From a virus: DNA of 64,000 bases. Position 1 is the stretch's first letter; each line of letters starts with the position of its first letter. The stretch lies in the IMG/VR virus record IMGVR_UViG_3300035703_000044, positions 1 through 64,000 of that record, one strand, 5' to 3'. Position numbers and translations under genes: made by a program. This document shows positions 34,687 through 44,697 of the stretch, piece after piece. The notes beneath the pieces were generated by a model, which saw nothing but the letters and a program-made list of their open reading frames with translations, was not told where the DNA came from and did not search any database.

Positions 34687-35256
34687 ATGTATTACACTTA
34701 CGCCTATTTGCGTGAAGATGGAACTCCTTATTATGTTGGTAAAGGTAAAGGAGACCGTGCATATAGAAAAGTAGGAAAACCTTGTGCTACTCCAAAGGAT
34801 AAAAGTAAAATAATATATCTCAAAACAAATCTTACAGAAGAACAATCATTCAACCACGAAAGATATATGATTTTTATTCTTGGTAGGAAAGATTTGGGAA
34901 CTGGTATTTTATTAAACAAATCTGATGGTGGAGAAGGTGCAAGTGGGTGTATTCCAAGTGAAGAAACCAGAAGAAAAAGAAGTGTAAAAATGAAGGGGGA
35001 AAATAATCCTTTGTATGGTAAAAGAGGTAAAGATAGTCCTCGTTATGGTAAAAAACATACACAAGAAACAAAGGATAAAATAAGAAAATCTTTACAAGGT
35101 AATGTCATTTCGGAAGAAACTAGAATAAAGATTAGTGAAAAAAATAAACTAAATCGTCTTGGAGAAAAAAATCCTTTTTATGGAAGAAAACATAGTGAGG
35201 AGACAAAACAAAAAATGAAGGAGGCGGCAAAAAGAAGAAAAGAAAAAGGTGATTGA
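34687..35256 (+). mobile_element. GIY-YIG homing endonuclease with NUMOD3 repeats (copy 1)
   Basis: A coding sequence of 189 residues from ATG 34687 (an in-frame ATG at 34663 is probably upstream of the RNA start). N-terminal GIY-YIG nuclease: YYTYAYLREDGTPYYVGKG contains the paired tyrosines and Gly; Arg and a catalytic Glu region (NHERYMIFILGR) follow. The rest holds NUMOD3 DNA-binding repeats, seen as NNPLYGKRGKDSPRYGKKHT, then EETRIKISEKNK and NPFYGRKHSEETKQKM. It is a stand-alone homing endonuclease inserted between the 34080 gene and gp44, with its own late promoter. A similar gene lies at 45194. Confidence 0.9.
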
Positions 35257-35301
35257 TTTCTACTGATTTGTATGATAAACTAAACCTGATTGGATTTGAT
35301 T

Positions 35302-35745
35302 ATGACTAACATAGAAACCTATGCGATTGATGAACTCACCAGAATTGGAATGTATAGTTCTGGTGATGAGATGAATGATGCGATGTGCGAACACATTCTT
35401 AAAATTGTGAATGTCTTTGCCGAAGAAGGACACTCTGGATTTTCGGCAAATTATGCTATCAATATTCTTCAAAAACTTCTACGATTTGAACCACTTTCTC
35501 CTTTGACTGGTGAGGATGATGAGTGGAAATTGTGTGAATATAGTGATAGAGAAACCTACCAAAACAAAAGATTTAGTAGAGTATTCAAGGAAGGTAAAGA
35601 CGGACAAGCATATGATATGCAAGGTAAAGTATTTGTAGAACCTAATGGTGCTTCTTATACTAGTCGTGATAGTTGTGTGTATATTGAGTTTCCTTATACA
35701 CCTAAAACTGAATATGTGAATGTTGAAAATCAACCTCTGGATTGA
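35302..35745 (+). CDS. Conserved hypothetical protein upstream of gp44
   Basis: 147 residues from ATG 35302. Helical N-terminal half (DEMNDAMCEHILKIVNVFAEEGHSGFSANYAIN), then LLRFEPLSPLTGEDDEW and a beta-rich end (DMQGKVFVEPNGASYTS, YIEFPYTPKTEYV). The combination GHSGFS and PLSPLTGEDDEW recurs in my memory of phage proteins across different marine and other phages, always as an unknown. No catalytic motif is identified. It ends eight bases before gp44. Confidence 0.7.
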   Translation: MTNIETYAIDELTRIGMYSSGDEMNDAMCEHILKIVNVFAEEGHSGFSANYAINILQKLLRFEPLSPLTGEDDEWKLCEYSDRETYQNKRFSRVFKEGKDGQAYDMQGKVFVEPNGASYTSRDSCVYIEFPYTPKTEYVNVENQPLD

Positions 35746-35753
35746 ACTAAATT

Positions 35754-36698
35754 ATGGCAAGTGAATTTCTTCTCACGGAAAAGTATCGTCCCCAAGTAAT
35801 TGAGGATTGTATTCTTCCAGATGAAACTAAAAAAACATTTAAGGAGTTTGTAGAGAAGGGTGAGATTCCGAATCTCCTTCTTGCAGGACCTCCTGGTATT
35901 GGTAAGACAACCATTGCCAAAGCATTATGTAACGAACTGGGTGCAGATTATTATGTCATCAACGGATCCGACGAAGGACGTTTCCTGGATACTGTACGGA
36001 ACCAAGCAAAGAACTTTGCTTCGACCGTCTCACTTACGGGATCTTCTAAACACAAGGTCATCATCATCGATGAGGCAGATAACACGGGGAACGACGTACA
36101 ACTCCTTCTACGGGCAAATATTGAGACGTTTTATAACAACTGTCGATTCATCTTCACCTGCAACTACAAGAACAAAATCATTGAACCTCTACATTCCCGA
36201 TGTGCTGTCATTGACTTCACAATCAAAGGAAAACAACGGGTTCAACTTGCAGGAAGTTTCTTTCAACGACTTCAATCAATCCTGGATCAGGAGAAAATTG
36301 AGTATGATCAAAAGGTCGTTGCAGAACTCGTATCCAAGCACTTTCCCGATTTTCGACGTGTTCTGAATGAGATTCAACGATACTCTACTGGTGGTAAAAT
36401 TGACTCGGGTATTCTTGCTTCATTCTCTGATGTTTCGATAAATGATCTCGTTAAAAGTCTCAAAGAAAAGAACTTTGCGGAAGTTCGTAAGTGGGTCGTC
36501 AATAATCTTGATAATGACTCTAGTGTATTACTCCGTCGTCTTTACGATGTTTTACTTACATCCCTTGAAAACCCTAGCATTCCTGCTGCTGTGCTCATTA
36601 TTGCTAAGTATCAGTATCAAATCGCCTTCGTTGCCGATCAAGAAATTAATCTTTTGGCGGCGTTAACTGAAATTATGTGTGAGTGTGAATTCAAATGA
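35754..36698 (+). CDS. gp44: Clamp loader large subunit gp44
   Basis: 314 residues (T4 gp44: 319). AAA+ motifs: Walker A GPPGIGKTT (45-53), Walker B VIIIDEADN (102-110), sensor 1 FIFTCNYKNKI and an SRC arginine-finger motif (LHSRCAVIDF). With gp62 it opens and loads gp45. It is coupled to the next gene by an ATGA overlap. Confidence 0.96.
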   Translation: MASEFLLTEKYRPQVIEDCILPDETKKTFKEFVEKGEIPNLLLAGPPGIGKTTIAKALCNELGADYYVINGSDEGRFLDTVRNQAKNFASTVSLTGSSKHKVIIIDEADNTGNDVQLLLRANIETFYNNCRFIFTCNYKNKIIEPLHSRCAVIDFTIKGKQRVQLAGSFFQRLQSILDQEKIEYDQKVVAELVSKHFPDFRRVLNEIQRYSTGGKIDSGILASFSDVSINDLVKSLKEKNFAEVRKWVVNNLDNDSSVLLRRLYDVLLTSLENPSIPAAVLIIAKYQYQIAFVADQEINLLAALTEIMCECEFK

Positions 36699-37816
36699 TA
36701 TTGAGTGAAGAAGATGCAATTTATGCAGCGAATAAATTCATCGATTACTTCTCTAATATGGGGAGAATTGATGAGTATTTACGTAATATTAAACTGGATA
36801 GAATGAATCAAATGCCTTCATCCATCTTAGGCATTGGTCCTGAAGATGATATGTTTGATGCATTTGATATGCACCCTCAAGATATGAACTTTAAGGTTTA
36901 TACTGCTGGGGAGAAAGGTGGATTTACCAATGAATACTTCAATGAGAGACTTCAGGTTACCACTTCCCACGCAATTGAGGATAGTATTCCTGGTAAATCT
37001 TTAAAGTGGATTGTAATGGAAACCAATACACAAAAGATTGTTGGTTTCTGTCGGTTTGGTTCTCCTACAATTAATTCAAAACCACGCAATGATTGGCTTG
37101 GTCAAACACCAGAACTTTCCCGATTCAATCGTCATGCAATCATGGGATTCATTATTGTTCCCACTCAACCTTTTGGATTTAATTATCTTGGAGGTAAACT
37201 CCTTGCACTTCTCTGTTGTTCTCACACCGCTCGTGAAACCTTAAATAAGAAGTATGGTGCAGATATTTGTTCTTTTGAGACAACCTCTCTTTATGGATCT
37301 ACCAAGGCCTCATCTCAGTATGATGGTTTAAAACCGTATATGAGGTATAAGGGACTGACACAGAGTGACTTTACTCCTCTGCTCCATGACGAAATCTTTC
37401 AAGAGTTAAACAAATGGTTTATTCAGAGGAACAACAACCAATCTCTAGTGAAGGAGGATGCATCCAGTCGCAAACTCAAAACACAACAGAAGATGATTGC
37501 AATCATCAAGAAAAGCTTACCTTCTCAAAAGGTTGCGGAGTTCCAGACTGCGATTGTAAATGCAAAAAATCTAACTGAACAAAAAAGATTTTATATCTCA
37601 GACTATGGGTTTGAGAATGCTCGTGAAGTAATTCTTGGACAGGAAGATGTTTTACGTCCTGGTCAAAATTATGAGAAGTTTCATTTTGATAATCTTGTCA
37701 ACTGGTGGAAGAAAAAGGCTTCTAATCGATATGAAAGTCTTAAGACTGATGGAAGACTCCGTACTGAACTTGAGACTTGGAATAAAAATCCTGATGCAAT
37801 TGATATTATCCGATGA
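36695..37816 (+). CDS. DruA/DUF4338-like protein inside the clamp-loader operon
   Basis: 373 residues. The central region (about 110-230) reads VGFCRFGSPTIN, RNDWLG, NRHAIMGFIIVPTQPFGFNYLGGKLLALLCC, KKYGADICSFETTSLYGSTKASSQYDG and then YKGLT. By eye this follows the order of conserved blocks in DUF4338/DruA, the signature protein of the Druantia defence system (R-x-WIG, NxxRFLILPxVxxxNLASxxL, YGxxPxLxETF, GxT). Identity is modest and must be tested. The N-terminal 100 and C-terminal 140 residues are extra. It is wedged between gp44 and gp62 with ATGA overlaps on both sides, so it is made with the clamp loader. Function is unknown. Confidence 0.65.
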   Translation: MILSEEDAIYAANKFIDYFSNMGRIDEYLRNIKLDRMNQMPSSILGIGPEDDMFDAFDMHPQDMNFKVYTAGEKGGFTNEYFNERLQVTTSHAIEDSIPGKSLKWIVMETNTQKIVGFCRFGSPTINSKPRNDWLGQTPELSRFNRHAIMGFIIVPTQPFGFNYLGGKLLALLCCSHTARETLNKKYGADICSFETTSLYGSTKASSQYDGLKPYMRYKGLTQSDFTPLLHDEIFQELNKWFIQRNNNQSLVKEDASSRKLKTQQKMIAIIKKSLPSQKVAEFQTAIVNAKNLTEQKRFYISDYGFENAREVILGQEDVLRPGQNYEKFHFDNLVNWWKKKASNRYESLKTDGRLRTELETWNKNPDAIDIIR

Positions 37817-38187
37817 GTTACGAATTAAAAGATTGGTTGAATTCCGTTAACTTTACAAAAGAAGACTTGTCTGAGGATATTAGTTCATATCCACCATTTA
37901 TCATCAATCGTTGTCTTTCTGGACATATTGACTGTATTCTTTTTGCAAATGAAATGAATATGTATTCCTTTCTTGATAAAGATATGCAGTATTATTTCTA
38001 TCTAAATAGTCTTAGGAAACGGAAGAGATTTTCTCCCTGGCTCCGAAAGGATAAAGTCAAAGATTTAGAATGCGTTAAACAATACTATGGTTATAGTAAT
38101 GAGAAGGCATCTCAAGCTTTGAAGATTCTAAATAAAGAACAACTAGATTTTATTAAACAACGACTTGAAACTGGCGGAACAAAATGA
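37813..38187 (+). CDS. gp62: Clamp loader small subunit gp62
   Basis: 124 residues, shorter than T4 gp62 (187). Recognisable blocks are LKDWLNSVNFTKEDL, YPPFIINRCLSGHIDCILFANEMN and the helical YYGYSNEKASQALKILN near the C-terminus. gp62 anchors the gp44 tetramer in the loader. Overlap with both neighbours (ATGA at each side) and position before regA match T4 order apart from the inserted DruA-like gene. Confidence 0.9.
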   Translation: MSYELKDWLNSVNFTKEDLSEDISSYPPFIINRCLSGHIDCILFANEMNMYSFLDKDMQYYFYLNSLRKRKRFSPWLRKDKVKDLECVKQYYGYSNEKASQALKILNKEQLDFIKQRLETGGTK

Positions 38188-38624
38188 CTACTCAAACAAT
38201 TGAACCACAAGTAAACTGGTCTCCCGATATGATGGTGGAGGTCGTTTTGAATGAACCTGATGATTTTCTGAAAGTTCGTGAAACTTTGACTCGTATCGGA
38301 GTTGCATCCCGTAAGGAGAAAAAACTCTATCAATCCTGTCATATTCTCCATAAACAAGGTAGATATTACGTTGTTCACTTCAAAGAGTTGTTTGCTCTTG
38401 ATGGTAAACATGCAAATCTTACGGTGAATGATGTTCAACGCAGAAACCGTATTACTCGTCTTCTTTCTGATTGGGGACTGATTACTGTAGTGAAAGAAGA
38501 CTCTATCTCTGATATTGCACCTCTGAATCAAATCAAGGTTCTTGCATACAAAGATAAGAACGATTGGATCCTTGAACAAAAATATAATATTGGTAAGAAG
38601 GGAAAGAGTCAGGAAACCGAATAA
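38184..38624 (+). CDS. regA: Translational repressor RegA
   Basis: 146 residues (T4 RegA: 122). T4-RegA blocks are visible: VEVVLNEPDDFLKVRETLTRIGVASRKEKKLYQSCHILHK and YVVHFKELFALDGK, with the RNA-binding-like RRNRITRLLSDWGL. RegA binds early mRNAs near the start codon and represses translation of replication genes, itself included. The operon ends here in a terminator. Confidence 0.95.
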   Translation: MTTQTIEPQVNWSPDMMVEVVLNEPDDFLKVRETLTRIGVASRKEKKLYQSCHILHKQGRYYVVHFKELFALDGKHANLTVNDVQRRNRITRLLSDWGLITVVKEDSISDIAPLNQIKVLAYKDKNDWILEQKYNIGKKGKSQETE

Positions 38625-38631
38625 TTTTGTA

Positions 38632-38655
38632 GGGAGTTCAACACTCCCTTTTTTT
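38632..38655 (+). terminator. Terminator after regA
   Basis: GGGAGT/ACTCCC stem, TCAAC loop, seven T. A TATAAT hexamer at 38666-38671 follows without a good -35 at normal spacing and may be the promoter for hsp20. Confidence 0.9.
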
Positions 38656-38731
38656 ATGAATGTTGTATAATTAGTATTGGATGCCGTAAGGATCCACAAA
38701 ACACAAACTCGCTTTTAAAGGAGCTACAATA

Positions 38732-39166
38732 ATGACTAACCTTGCACGTTATACTGCATCGGATCTTCCTACTCTTCTAGATAAGATCACTCGTAACAGT
38801 ATTGGAATGGATGAGTATCTTGATCGTATTTTCAATGTTCATGAAAGTACATCAAACTATCCACCATACAATCTTGTTCAGATAAGTAATGTAGAATCTC
38901 ATCTAGAGATTGCTCTTGCTGGATTCAAAAAGGAGGAAGTTCATGCGTACACAGAGTATGGAAAACTTTATGTCGAAGGACAAAAATCCGATATTGAATC
39001 GGACAGGACGTTTATCCACAAGGGTCTGGCTCAAAGAAGTTTTAAACGAGCGTGGACTTTATCCGACGACACAGAAGTTTCCAACGTCACATTTGAAGAT
39101 GGACTCCTCAGAATTGAACTGAAAAAAGTAGTTCCTGAACATCATGCACGTAAAGACTATATCTAA
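38732..39166 (+). CDS. hsp20: Small heat-shock protein Hsp20
   Basis: 144 residues with an alpha-crystallin domain (about 45-140): PPYNLVQISNVESHLEIALAGFKKEEVHAYTEYGKLYVEG and the terminal FEDGLLRIELKKVVPE. A strong AAAGGAG Shine-Dalgarno lies 12 bases upstream. hsp20 genes are a hallmark of cyanomyoviruses and may protect virion or photosystem proteins during infection; the substrate is unknown. It forms a single-gene unit between two terminators, with a possible -10 at 38666. Confidence 0.95.
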   Translation: MTNLARYTASDLPTLLDKITRNSIGMDEYLDRIFNVHESTSNYPPYNLVQISNVESHLEIALAGFKKEEVHAYTEYGKLYVEGQKSDIESDRTFIHKGLAQRSFKRAWTLSDDTEVSNVTFEDGLLRIELKKVVPEHHARKDYI

Positions 39167-39169
39167 ATA
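39162..39169 (+). promoter_or_regulatory. Late-type box TCTAAATA after hsp20
   Basis: TCTAAATA overlaps the hsp20 stop codon; a terminator follows 22 bases later, so functional value is doubtful. Confidence 0.25.
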
Positions 39170-39190
39170 GAACTGAATATCGTCGGCGCA

Positions 39191-39231
39191 GGGGAACGAC
39201 TGGCAAAATCCAGTTGACTTCCCCCTTTTTT
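39191..39231 (+). terminator. Long terminator after hsp20 carrying a -35 box
   Basis: GGGGAA/TTCCCC outer stem and CGACTGG/CCAGTTG inner stem, two-base bulge, CAAAAT loop, then six T. The right arm contains TTGACT, the -35 element of the next promoter. Confidence 0.85.
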
Positions 39232-39242
39232 ATTGGTATACT
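39214..39242 (+). promoter_or_regulatory. Sigma70-type promoter for the gp43 operon
   Basis: TTGACT (39214-39219) in the terminator's right arm, 17-bp spacer containing the T-run, TATACT (39237-39242). Transcription would start near 39249, just before the ATG at 39264. Confidence 0.75.
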
Positions 39243-39263
39243 GATTGAAGGCATTGGAGTATT

Positions 39264-39632
39264 ATGACTGTAAAACTTGCACTTTTAAAGTCTGGTGAGG
39301 ATGTAATATCTGACATACAGGAGATGGTTGTAGTTGATGATGATGGTAACGAAAAAATAATCGGGTACTTTTTTACAAAACCATGTGTAGTAAAACTTCT
39401 CAATCCAGACAACCTTTCGGATCAAAATGGAAATAAAGCTTTTGAGATAAGTATGTTTCCTTGGTTCCCTCTTTCAAAAGACACAAAGATTCCAGTTACC
39501 GCTGATTGGGTAGTTACTTTGGTAGAACCAATTGAAAAACTAAAAACAATGTATACAGAAGGAGTTTTAGACTATGGAAAACGTAAAGATTCTAGTTCTA
39601 ATGAACAATCAAATTCTGATATCTCAGATTGA
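39264..39632 (+). CDS. Sm-like small protein, first of two before gp43
   Basis: 122 residues. Pattern of strands: KLALLKSGEDVISDIQEMVV, IIGYFFTKPCVVKLL, FEISMFPWFPLSK, IPVTADWVVTLVEP, the order of an Sm-like barrel, followed by an acidic Ser/Asn-rich tail. It overlaps the next gene, of similar pattern, by 59 bases, and both precede polymerase gp43. A role in RNA binding or polymerase regulation is inferred only from fold pattern and position. Confidence 0.7.
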   Translation: MTVKLALLKSGEDVISDIQEMVVVDDDGNEKIIGYFFTKPCVVKLLNPDNLSDQNGNKAFEISMFPWFPLSKDTKIPVTADWVVTLVEPIEKLKTMYTEGVLDYGKRKDSSSNEQSNSDISD

Positions 39633-39831
39633 AGAAGTTGGAGCTGATATTGGAGAACCAGATTGTAAATTGATCGAACCATTTGTTCTTGATACTAATA
39701 CGGAAACTTTGACACCTTGGTTAGTCAATGTTACAAATCAAAATACATTCATGATTAATTCGGATAAGATTATTACAATTTCTGATCCCAAACCCACCCT
39801 TGTTGAAAAGTACCAGAACTTGATTAAATGA
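39574..39831 (+). CDS. Sm-like small protein, second of two before gp43
   Basis: 85 residues. ATG 39574 is preferred because an AGGAG stretch precedes it and the N-terminus (ENVKILVLMNNQILISQIEEV) aligns with that of the previous protein (TVKLALLKSGEDVISDIQEMV). ATG 39601 is an alternative. The pattern KLIEPFVLD, LTPWLVNVTN, TFMINSDKIITISDP suggests the same barrel. The large 59-base overlap with its neighbour is unusual for this genome and suggests a duplication followed by overprinting. It overlaps gp43 by four bases. Confidence 0.7.
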   Translation: MENVKILVLMNNQILISQIEEVGADIGEPDCKLIEPFVLDTNTETLTPWLVNVTNQNTFMINSDKIITISDPKPTLVEKYQNLIK

Positions 39832-42326
39832 GATTTTATACCAACGTGCAAATGATCGGGAACCAGTTTCTCGTTCGTGGTTATGATAATGGTAAACATG
39901 TAATGTTCAAAGAAGAGTTTTCTCCAACTCTTTTTGTTCCTAGTAAAAAAGAATCAAAATATAAAACTCTTGATGGGGAGAATGTAGAACCTATTGTTCC
40001 TGGTTCTGTTCGAGACTGTCGAGAGTTTTACAAAAAATACGATGACGTAGATGGATTCAAGATCTATGGGAATGATCGTTATGTCTGTCAGTATATTTCT
40101 GACAAATATCCTGAGGATGAAATCAAGTTTGATATCTCAAAAATCAAACTGGTAACAGTTGATATTGAGGTTGCTTCTGAGAATGGATTTCCAGATACGG
40201 AATCCGCATCGGAGGAAATGCTTACTATTACTATCCAAGACTACACCACAAAAAATATTATTACTTGGGGTGTAAAACCATTCATCAATAAACAATCAAA
40301 CGTTAAGTATATTGAATGTGAATCTGAGTATCAATTACTCCAGAGTTTCATGGACTACTGGACTAGAAATACTCCAGAAGTGATTACTGGATGGAACATT
40401 GAATTTTATGATATTCCTTACATTTGTCGTAGGTTGAATCGAGTTCTTGGTGAGAAGGTGATGAAATCATTTTCTCCTTGGGGGTTGGTTACTGAGAAAG
40501 AAGTTTATGTAAATGGTAGGAAACAAATTTGTTATGATATTGGTGGTCTCTCAGTTCTTGATTACCTGCACCTGTACAAATGGTCTCCAGGAACTCCCAA
40601 TCAAGAGAGTTATAGACTGGATTACATTGCTCAACAAGAACTTGGTCAACAGAAACTTGATCACTCTGAGTATGATACTTTCAAAGAATTTTATACAAAG
40701 GGATGGCAAAAATTTGTTGAGTATAACATCATTGACGTAGAACTTGTAGACAAACTAGAGGATAAACTAAAGTTAATTGAACTTGCAATTACTCTTGCAT
40801 ATGATGCAAAGGTTAATTATGCAGATATTTTCTATCAAGTTCGAATGTGGGATAATATTATTTACAATTATCTTAAAAAGAGGAACATAGTTATTCCCCC
40901 AAAGGTTAAGACAGAAAAGAGTGAGAAGTATGCTGGCGCATATGTAAAGGAACCTAAACCAGGAGTTTATGATTGGGTCGTTAACTTTGACCTTAACTCT
41001 CTATATCCTCACCTAATTATGATGTATAACATTTCACCAGAAACTCTGATGGATGAAAGACATCCTACATCGTCAGTTGATAGAATTCTCAACCAAGAAG
41101 TAAGTTTTGAACTGTATAAAAACTATGCAGTTTGTGCAAATGGGGCAATGTTCCGCAAGGATTCTCGTGGAATGCTTCCAGAACTTATGGAAAAGATGTA
41201 TAACGAACGTGTTATCTTCAAAAAGAAGATGATTGAGGCAAAGAAAAAGTATGAGAAGACTCCAACCAAAGAACTGGAGAAAGAAATCTCTAGGTGTAAT
41301 AATATCCAGATGGCAAAGAAAATTTCACTTAACTCTGCCTATGGGGCCATTGGAAATCAGTACTTTCGTTACTATAAACTTGAGAATGCGGAGGCCATTA
41401 CTCTTAGTGGACAGGTTGCCATCCGATGGATCGAAGGAAAAATGAATACATATCTGAATAAGATTCTTAAAACAGAGGATGTGGATTATGTTATTGCTTC
41501 AGATACTGATTCTATCTACCTTAATATGGGTCCTTTGGTTGAACGTGTATTCAAAGGAAGAGAGAAAACTACTGAGGGCATTGTTTCGTTCCTTGATAAG
41601 GTCTGTCAAATGGAACTTGAAAAGTATATTGAGGGTTCTTACCAAGAATTGGCTGACTATGTGAATGCTTATGATCAGAAGATGTTCATGAAACGTGAAA
41701 ACATTGCTGATCGTGGTATTTGGACTGCAAAGAAACGTTATATTCTCAATGTATGGGATAGTGAAGGTGTTCGATACTCTGAACCCAAACTTAAAATCAT
41801 GGGTATTGAGGCAGTAAAATCATCAACTCCCGCACCTTGTCGTAAGATGATTAAGGATGCACTTAAACTTATGATGAATGGAACTGAAGATGATGTAATT
41901 GACTTCATTGAAAAGAGTAGGAATGAGTTCAAGAAACTTCCTCCAGAACAAATCTCATTTCCGAGATCAGCTTCTGATGTAACTAAGTATTCTTCTAACT
42001 CAACAATCTATGAGAAAGGTACTCCAATCCATGTTAGGGGTGCATTACTCTTCAACTACTACATCAAGAAGGAAAACCTCAAAAATAAATACTCTCTTAT
42101 TCAGAATGGAGAAAAAATCAAGTTCTGTTACTTGAAGAAACCAAATCCAATTTATGAAAATGTGATCTCATTCATTCAAGATTTTCCAAAGGAACTCAAC
42201 CTTGACAAATACATAGACTACGAACTACAATTTGAGAAAGCATTTCTAGAACCCTTGAAAGGCATCCTTGATGCTATTGGATGGAATGTAGAAAAAACCG
42301 TAAACCTTGATTCATTTTTCTTCTGA
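39828..42326 (+). CDS. gp43: DNA polymerase gp43
   Basis: 832 residues (T4 gp43: 898), family B. 3'-5' exonuclease: TVDIEVASE with Asp 112 and Glu 114, and [11 protein letters not shown] (Asp 195). Polymerase: motif [21 protein letters not shown], motif [21 protein letters not shown], motif [12 protein letters not shown]. No intein or interruption is seen. Coupled by ATGA to the preceding gene and TGATG to uvsX. Confidence 0.98.
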   Translation: MRFYTNVQMIGNQFLVRGYDNGKHVMFKEEFSPTLFVPSKKESKYKTLDGENVEPIVPGSVRDCREFYKKYDDVDGFKIYGNDRYVCQYISDKYPEDEIKFDISKIKLVTVDIEVASENGFPDTESASEEMLTITIQDYTTKNIITWGVKPFINKQSNVKYIECESEYQLLQSFMDYWTRNTPEVITGWNIEFYDIPYICRRLNRVLGEKVMKSFSPWGLVTEKEVYVNGRKQICYDIGGLSVLDYLHLYKWSPGTPNQESYRLDYIAQQELGQQKLDHSEYDTFKEFYTKGWQKFVEYNIIDVELVDKLEDKLKLIELAITLAYDAKVNYADIFYQVRMWDNIIYNYLKKRNIVIPPKVKTEKSEKYAGAYVKEPKPGVYDWVVNFDLNSLYPHLIMMYNISPETLMDERHPTSSVDRILNQEVSFELYKNYAVCANGAMFRKDSRGMLPELMEKMYNERVIFKKKMIEAKKKYEKTPTKELEKEISRCNNIQMAKKISLNSAYGAIGNQYFRYYKLENAEAITLSGQVAIRWIEGKMNTYLNKILKTEDVDYVIASDTDSIYLNMGPLVERVFKGREKTTEGIVSFLDKVCQMELEKYIEGSYQELADYVNAYDQKMFMKRENIADRGIWTAKKRYILNVWDSEGVRYSEPKLKIMGIEAVKSSTPAPCRKMIKDALKLMMNGTEDDVIDFIEKSRNEFKKLPPEQISFPRSASDVTKYSSNSTIYEKGTPIHVRGALLFNYYIKKENLKNKYSLIQNGEKIKFCYLKKPNPIYENVISFIQDFPKELNLDKYIDYELQFEKAFLEPLKGILDAIGWNVEKTVNLDSFFF

Positions 42327-43333
42327 TGGACTTCTTAAAAGATATTGTAAAAGAAATAGGTGACGACTTTACTAAGTTGGCATCAGATATTGACGAAACA
42401 GAAACTTATGTTGATACGGGTTCATACATTTTTAATGCACTGGTCTCAGGTAGTGTATTTGGTGGTGTATCTGGGAATAAGATTACTGCTATTGCTGGAG
42501 AGTCTTCTACTGGAAAGACTTTTTTCTCTCTCGCCGTGGTTAAGAACTTTCTTGATTCTAATCCCGATGGTTACTGTCTCTACTTTGACACTGAAGCTGC
42601 TATCACTAAATCACTTATAGAATCCCGTGGAATTGATACTACTCGTCTGGTTGTTGTTAACGTTGTTACTATTGAGGAGTTTCGTACAAAGGCACTCAAA
42701 GCCGTAGATATGTATTTGAAAGCTCCAGTAGAAGATCGCAAACCTTGTATGTTTGTGTTAGACTCTTTGGGAATGCTTTCTACAACCAAAGAAATTACCG
42801 ATGCACTGAATGAAAAGGAAGTTCGGGATATGACTAAATCCCAACTTATCAAAGGTGCATTCCGAATGCTCACACTCAAACTAGGACAAGCAAATGTACC
42901 ACTCATTGTCACAAATCATACATACGATGTCATCGGAGCTTATGTACCAACGAAAGAAATGGGGGGAGGTTCTGGACTCAAATACGCAGCAAGTACGATC
43001 ATTTATCTCAGCAAGAAAAAAGAAAAGGATGGAACGGAAGTGGTCGGAAATATTATCAAGGCTAAGACTGCTAAATCGCGTTTGAGTAAAGAGAATAAAG
43101 ATGTTGAAGTTCGTCTTTACTACGATGAGCGTGGTCTTGATCGTTACTATGGTCTTCTTGAACTCGGTGAGATTGGTGGACTTTGGAAGAATGTAGCCGG
43201 TCGATATGAGATTGATGGTAAGAAGATTTATGCTAAACAGATTCTAAAGGAACCTGAACTATACTTCACAGAAGAAGTAATGCAACAACTGGATCAAATC
43301 GCACGTAAGGAATTTAGTTATGGAGAAAGTTGA
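42326..43333 (+). CDS. uvsX: Recombinase UvsX
   Basis: 335 residues, RecA-type. Walker A GESSTGKT (58-65), Walker [12 protein letters not shown], and a [19 protein letters not shown] segment typical of UvsX. It shares strand-exchange duty with UvsY and gp32. T4 UvsX is 391 residues; the C-terminus is shorter here. It starts on the last base of the gp43 stop and overlaps gp41 by 14 bases. Confidence 0.96.
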   Translation: MDFLKDIVKEIGDDFTKLASDIDETETYVDTGSYIFNALVSGSVFGGVSGNKITAIAGESSTGKTFFSLAVVKNFLDSNPDGYCLYFDTEAAITKSLIESRGIDTTRLVVVNVVTIEEFRTKALKAVDMYLKAPVEDRKPCMFVLDSLGMLSTTKEITDALNEKEVRDMTKSQLIKGAFRMLTLKLGQANVPLIVTNHTYDVIGAYVPTKEMGGGSGLKYAASTIIYLSKKKEKDGTEVVGNIIKAKTAKSRLSKENKDVEVRLYYDERGLDRYYGLLELGEIGGLWKNVAGRYEIDGKKIYAKQILKEPELYFTEEVMQQLDQIARKEFSYGES

Positions 43334-44696
43334 GTTTCTAATTCTTAGGAACCTATTACATAATGAAGAATACATTCGTAAGGTAATACCATTTCTAAAA
43401 TCTGAGTATTTTGAAGATACAAATCAAAGAATTGTCTTTGAAGAAATTCTATCCTTCATCCAAGAATACAATCAACCTGCAACTAAAGAAGTTCTTTGTA
43501 TTGAGGTAGAAAATCGTAAAGACATTAATGACACTTCTTTTAAGGAAATCGTTCATCTTATCAATAATTTGGATAATGTTCCTGTTGAACTGGAGTGGTT
43601 GATTGATACTACTGAAAAGTGGTGTCGTGATCGTGCAATCTACATCGCACTTATGGAATCAATCCATATTGCAGATGGTAAAGATGAGAAAAAGAATCGT
43701 GATAGTATTCCAAGTATTCTTTCAGATGCCTTATCAGTATCTTTCGATACACACATCGGACACGATTATCTGTTAGACTACGAACAACGTTATGAGTCCT
43801 ATCATAGAAAGGAAGAGAAAATTGAATTCGACCTTGAATATTTTAACAAGATCACAAAAGGTGGTTTACCTAATAAGACTCTTAATATCGCTCTGGCTGG
43901 TACGGGTGTCGGAAAGAGTCTCTTTATGTGCCATGTTGCTTCTTCCGTCTTATTGCAAGGCCGCAACGTTCTCTACATCACTCTTGAGATGGCGGAGGAA
44001 CGAATTGCTGAAAGAATTGATGCAAACCTCCTGAACGTTCCTATTCAAGATATTGGTAACCTTCCAAAACAGATGTTTGAAAGTAAGGTAACCAATCTTT
44101 CCAAGAAAACTCAAGGTACTTTGATTATTAAAGAGTACCCTACTGCATCTGCACACTCTGGACATTTCAAGTCTCTTCTGAATGAACTTGCATTGAAGAA
44201 GTCTTTCCGTCCTGATATCATCTTTATTGACTATCTGAACATCTGTGCATCTTCGAGATACAAAGGTAATCTTTCTGTGAACTCTTATTCTTATATTAAG
44301 GCAATTGCAGAAGAACTTCGTGGTCTTGCAGTGGAGTTTAATGTTCCTATTGTAAGTGCCACTCAGACAACTCGTTCTGGTTATGGTAGTTCTGATGTGG
44401 AACTGACTGATACCTCAGAAAGTTTTGGTCTCCCTGCTACTGCTGACTTGATGTTTGCGTTGATTTCTACAGAAGATTTGGAAGGTCTTGGTCAAATTCT
44501 AGTCAAACAACTTAAGAACCGATATAATGACCCTACCATTCATAAGCGTTTCGTGATTGGTATTGATCGCGCTAAGATGCGTCTTTATGACTGCGAACAA
44601 TCTGCTCAACAAGATATCCTTGACAATGGAAAGGATGAGGAGTATGATTATGAAGAAAAGAAACCAAAGAAAACATTTGAGGGATTTAAATTCTGA
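43320..44696 (+). CDS. gp41: Replicative helicase gp41
   Basis: 458 residues (T4 gp41: 475). DnaB-type: Walker [12 protein letters not shown] (191-201), H1a-like [20 protein letters not shown], Walker [11 protein letters not shown] (about 295), and [23 protein letters not shown] near 345-370. An acidic C-terminal tail ends in [12 protein letters not shown]. It moves 5'-3' on the lagging strand and recruits primase gp61, which is encoded at 52966, not adjacent. Confidence 0.97.
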   Translation: MEKVEFLILRNLLHNEEYIRKVIPFLKSEYFEDTNQRIVFEEILSFIQEYNQPATKEVLCIEVENRKDINDTSFKEIVHLINNLDNVPVELEWLIDTTEKWCRDRAIYIALMESIHIADGKDEKKNRDSIPSILSDALSVSFDTHIGHDYLLDYEQRYESYHRKEEKIEFDLEYFNKITKGGLPNKTLNIALAGTGVGKSLFMCHVASSVLLQGRNVLYITLEMAEERIAERIDANLLNVPIQDIGNLPKQMFESKVTNLSKKTQGTLIIKEYPTASAHSGHFKSLLNELALKKSFRPDIIFIDYLNICASSRYKGNLSVNSYSYIKAIAEELRGLAVEFNVPIVSATQTTRSGYGSSDVELTDTSESFGLPATADLMFALISTEDLEGLGQILVKQLKNRYNDPTIHKRFVIGIDRAKMRLYDCEQSAQQDILDNGKDEEYDYEEKKPKKTFEGFKF

Positions 44697-44697
44697 T

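Noticed and set aside
42086-42093. ATAAATA box inside gp43
   Set aside because: It is in the middle of a conserved coding sequence with no gene start nearby; chance occurrence in AT-rich DNA.
39828-42326. Intein or intron in DNA polymerase gp43
   Set aside because: Motifs A, B and C run without interruption and the length is normal.
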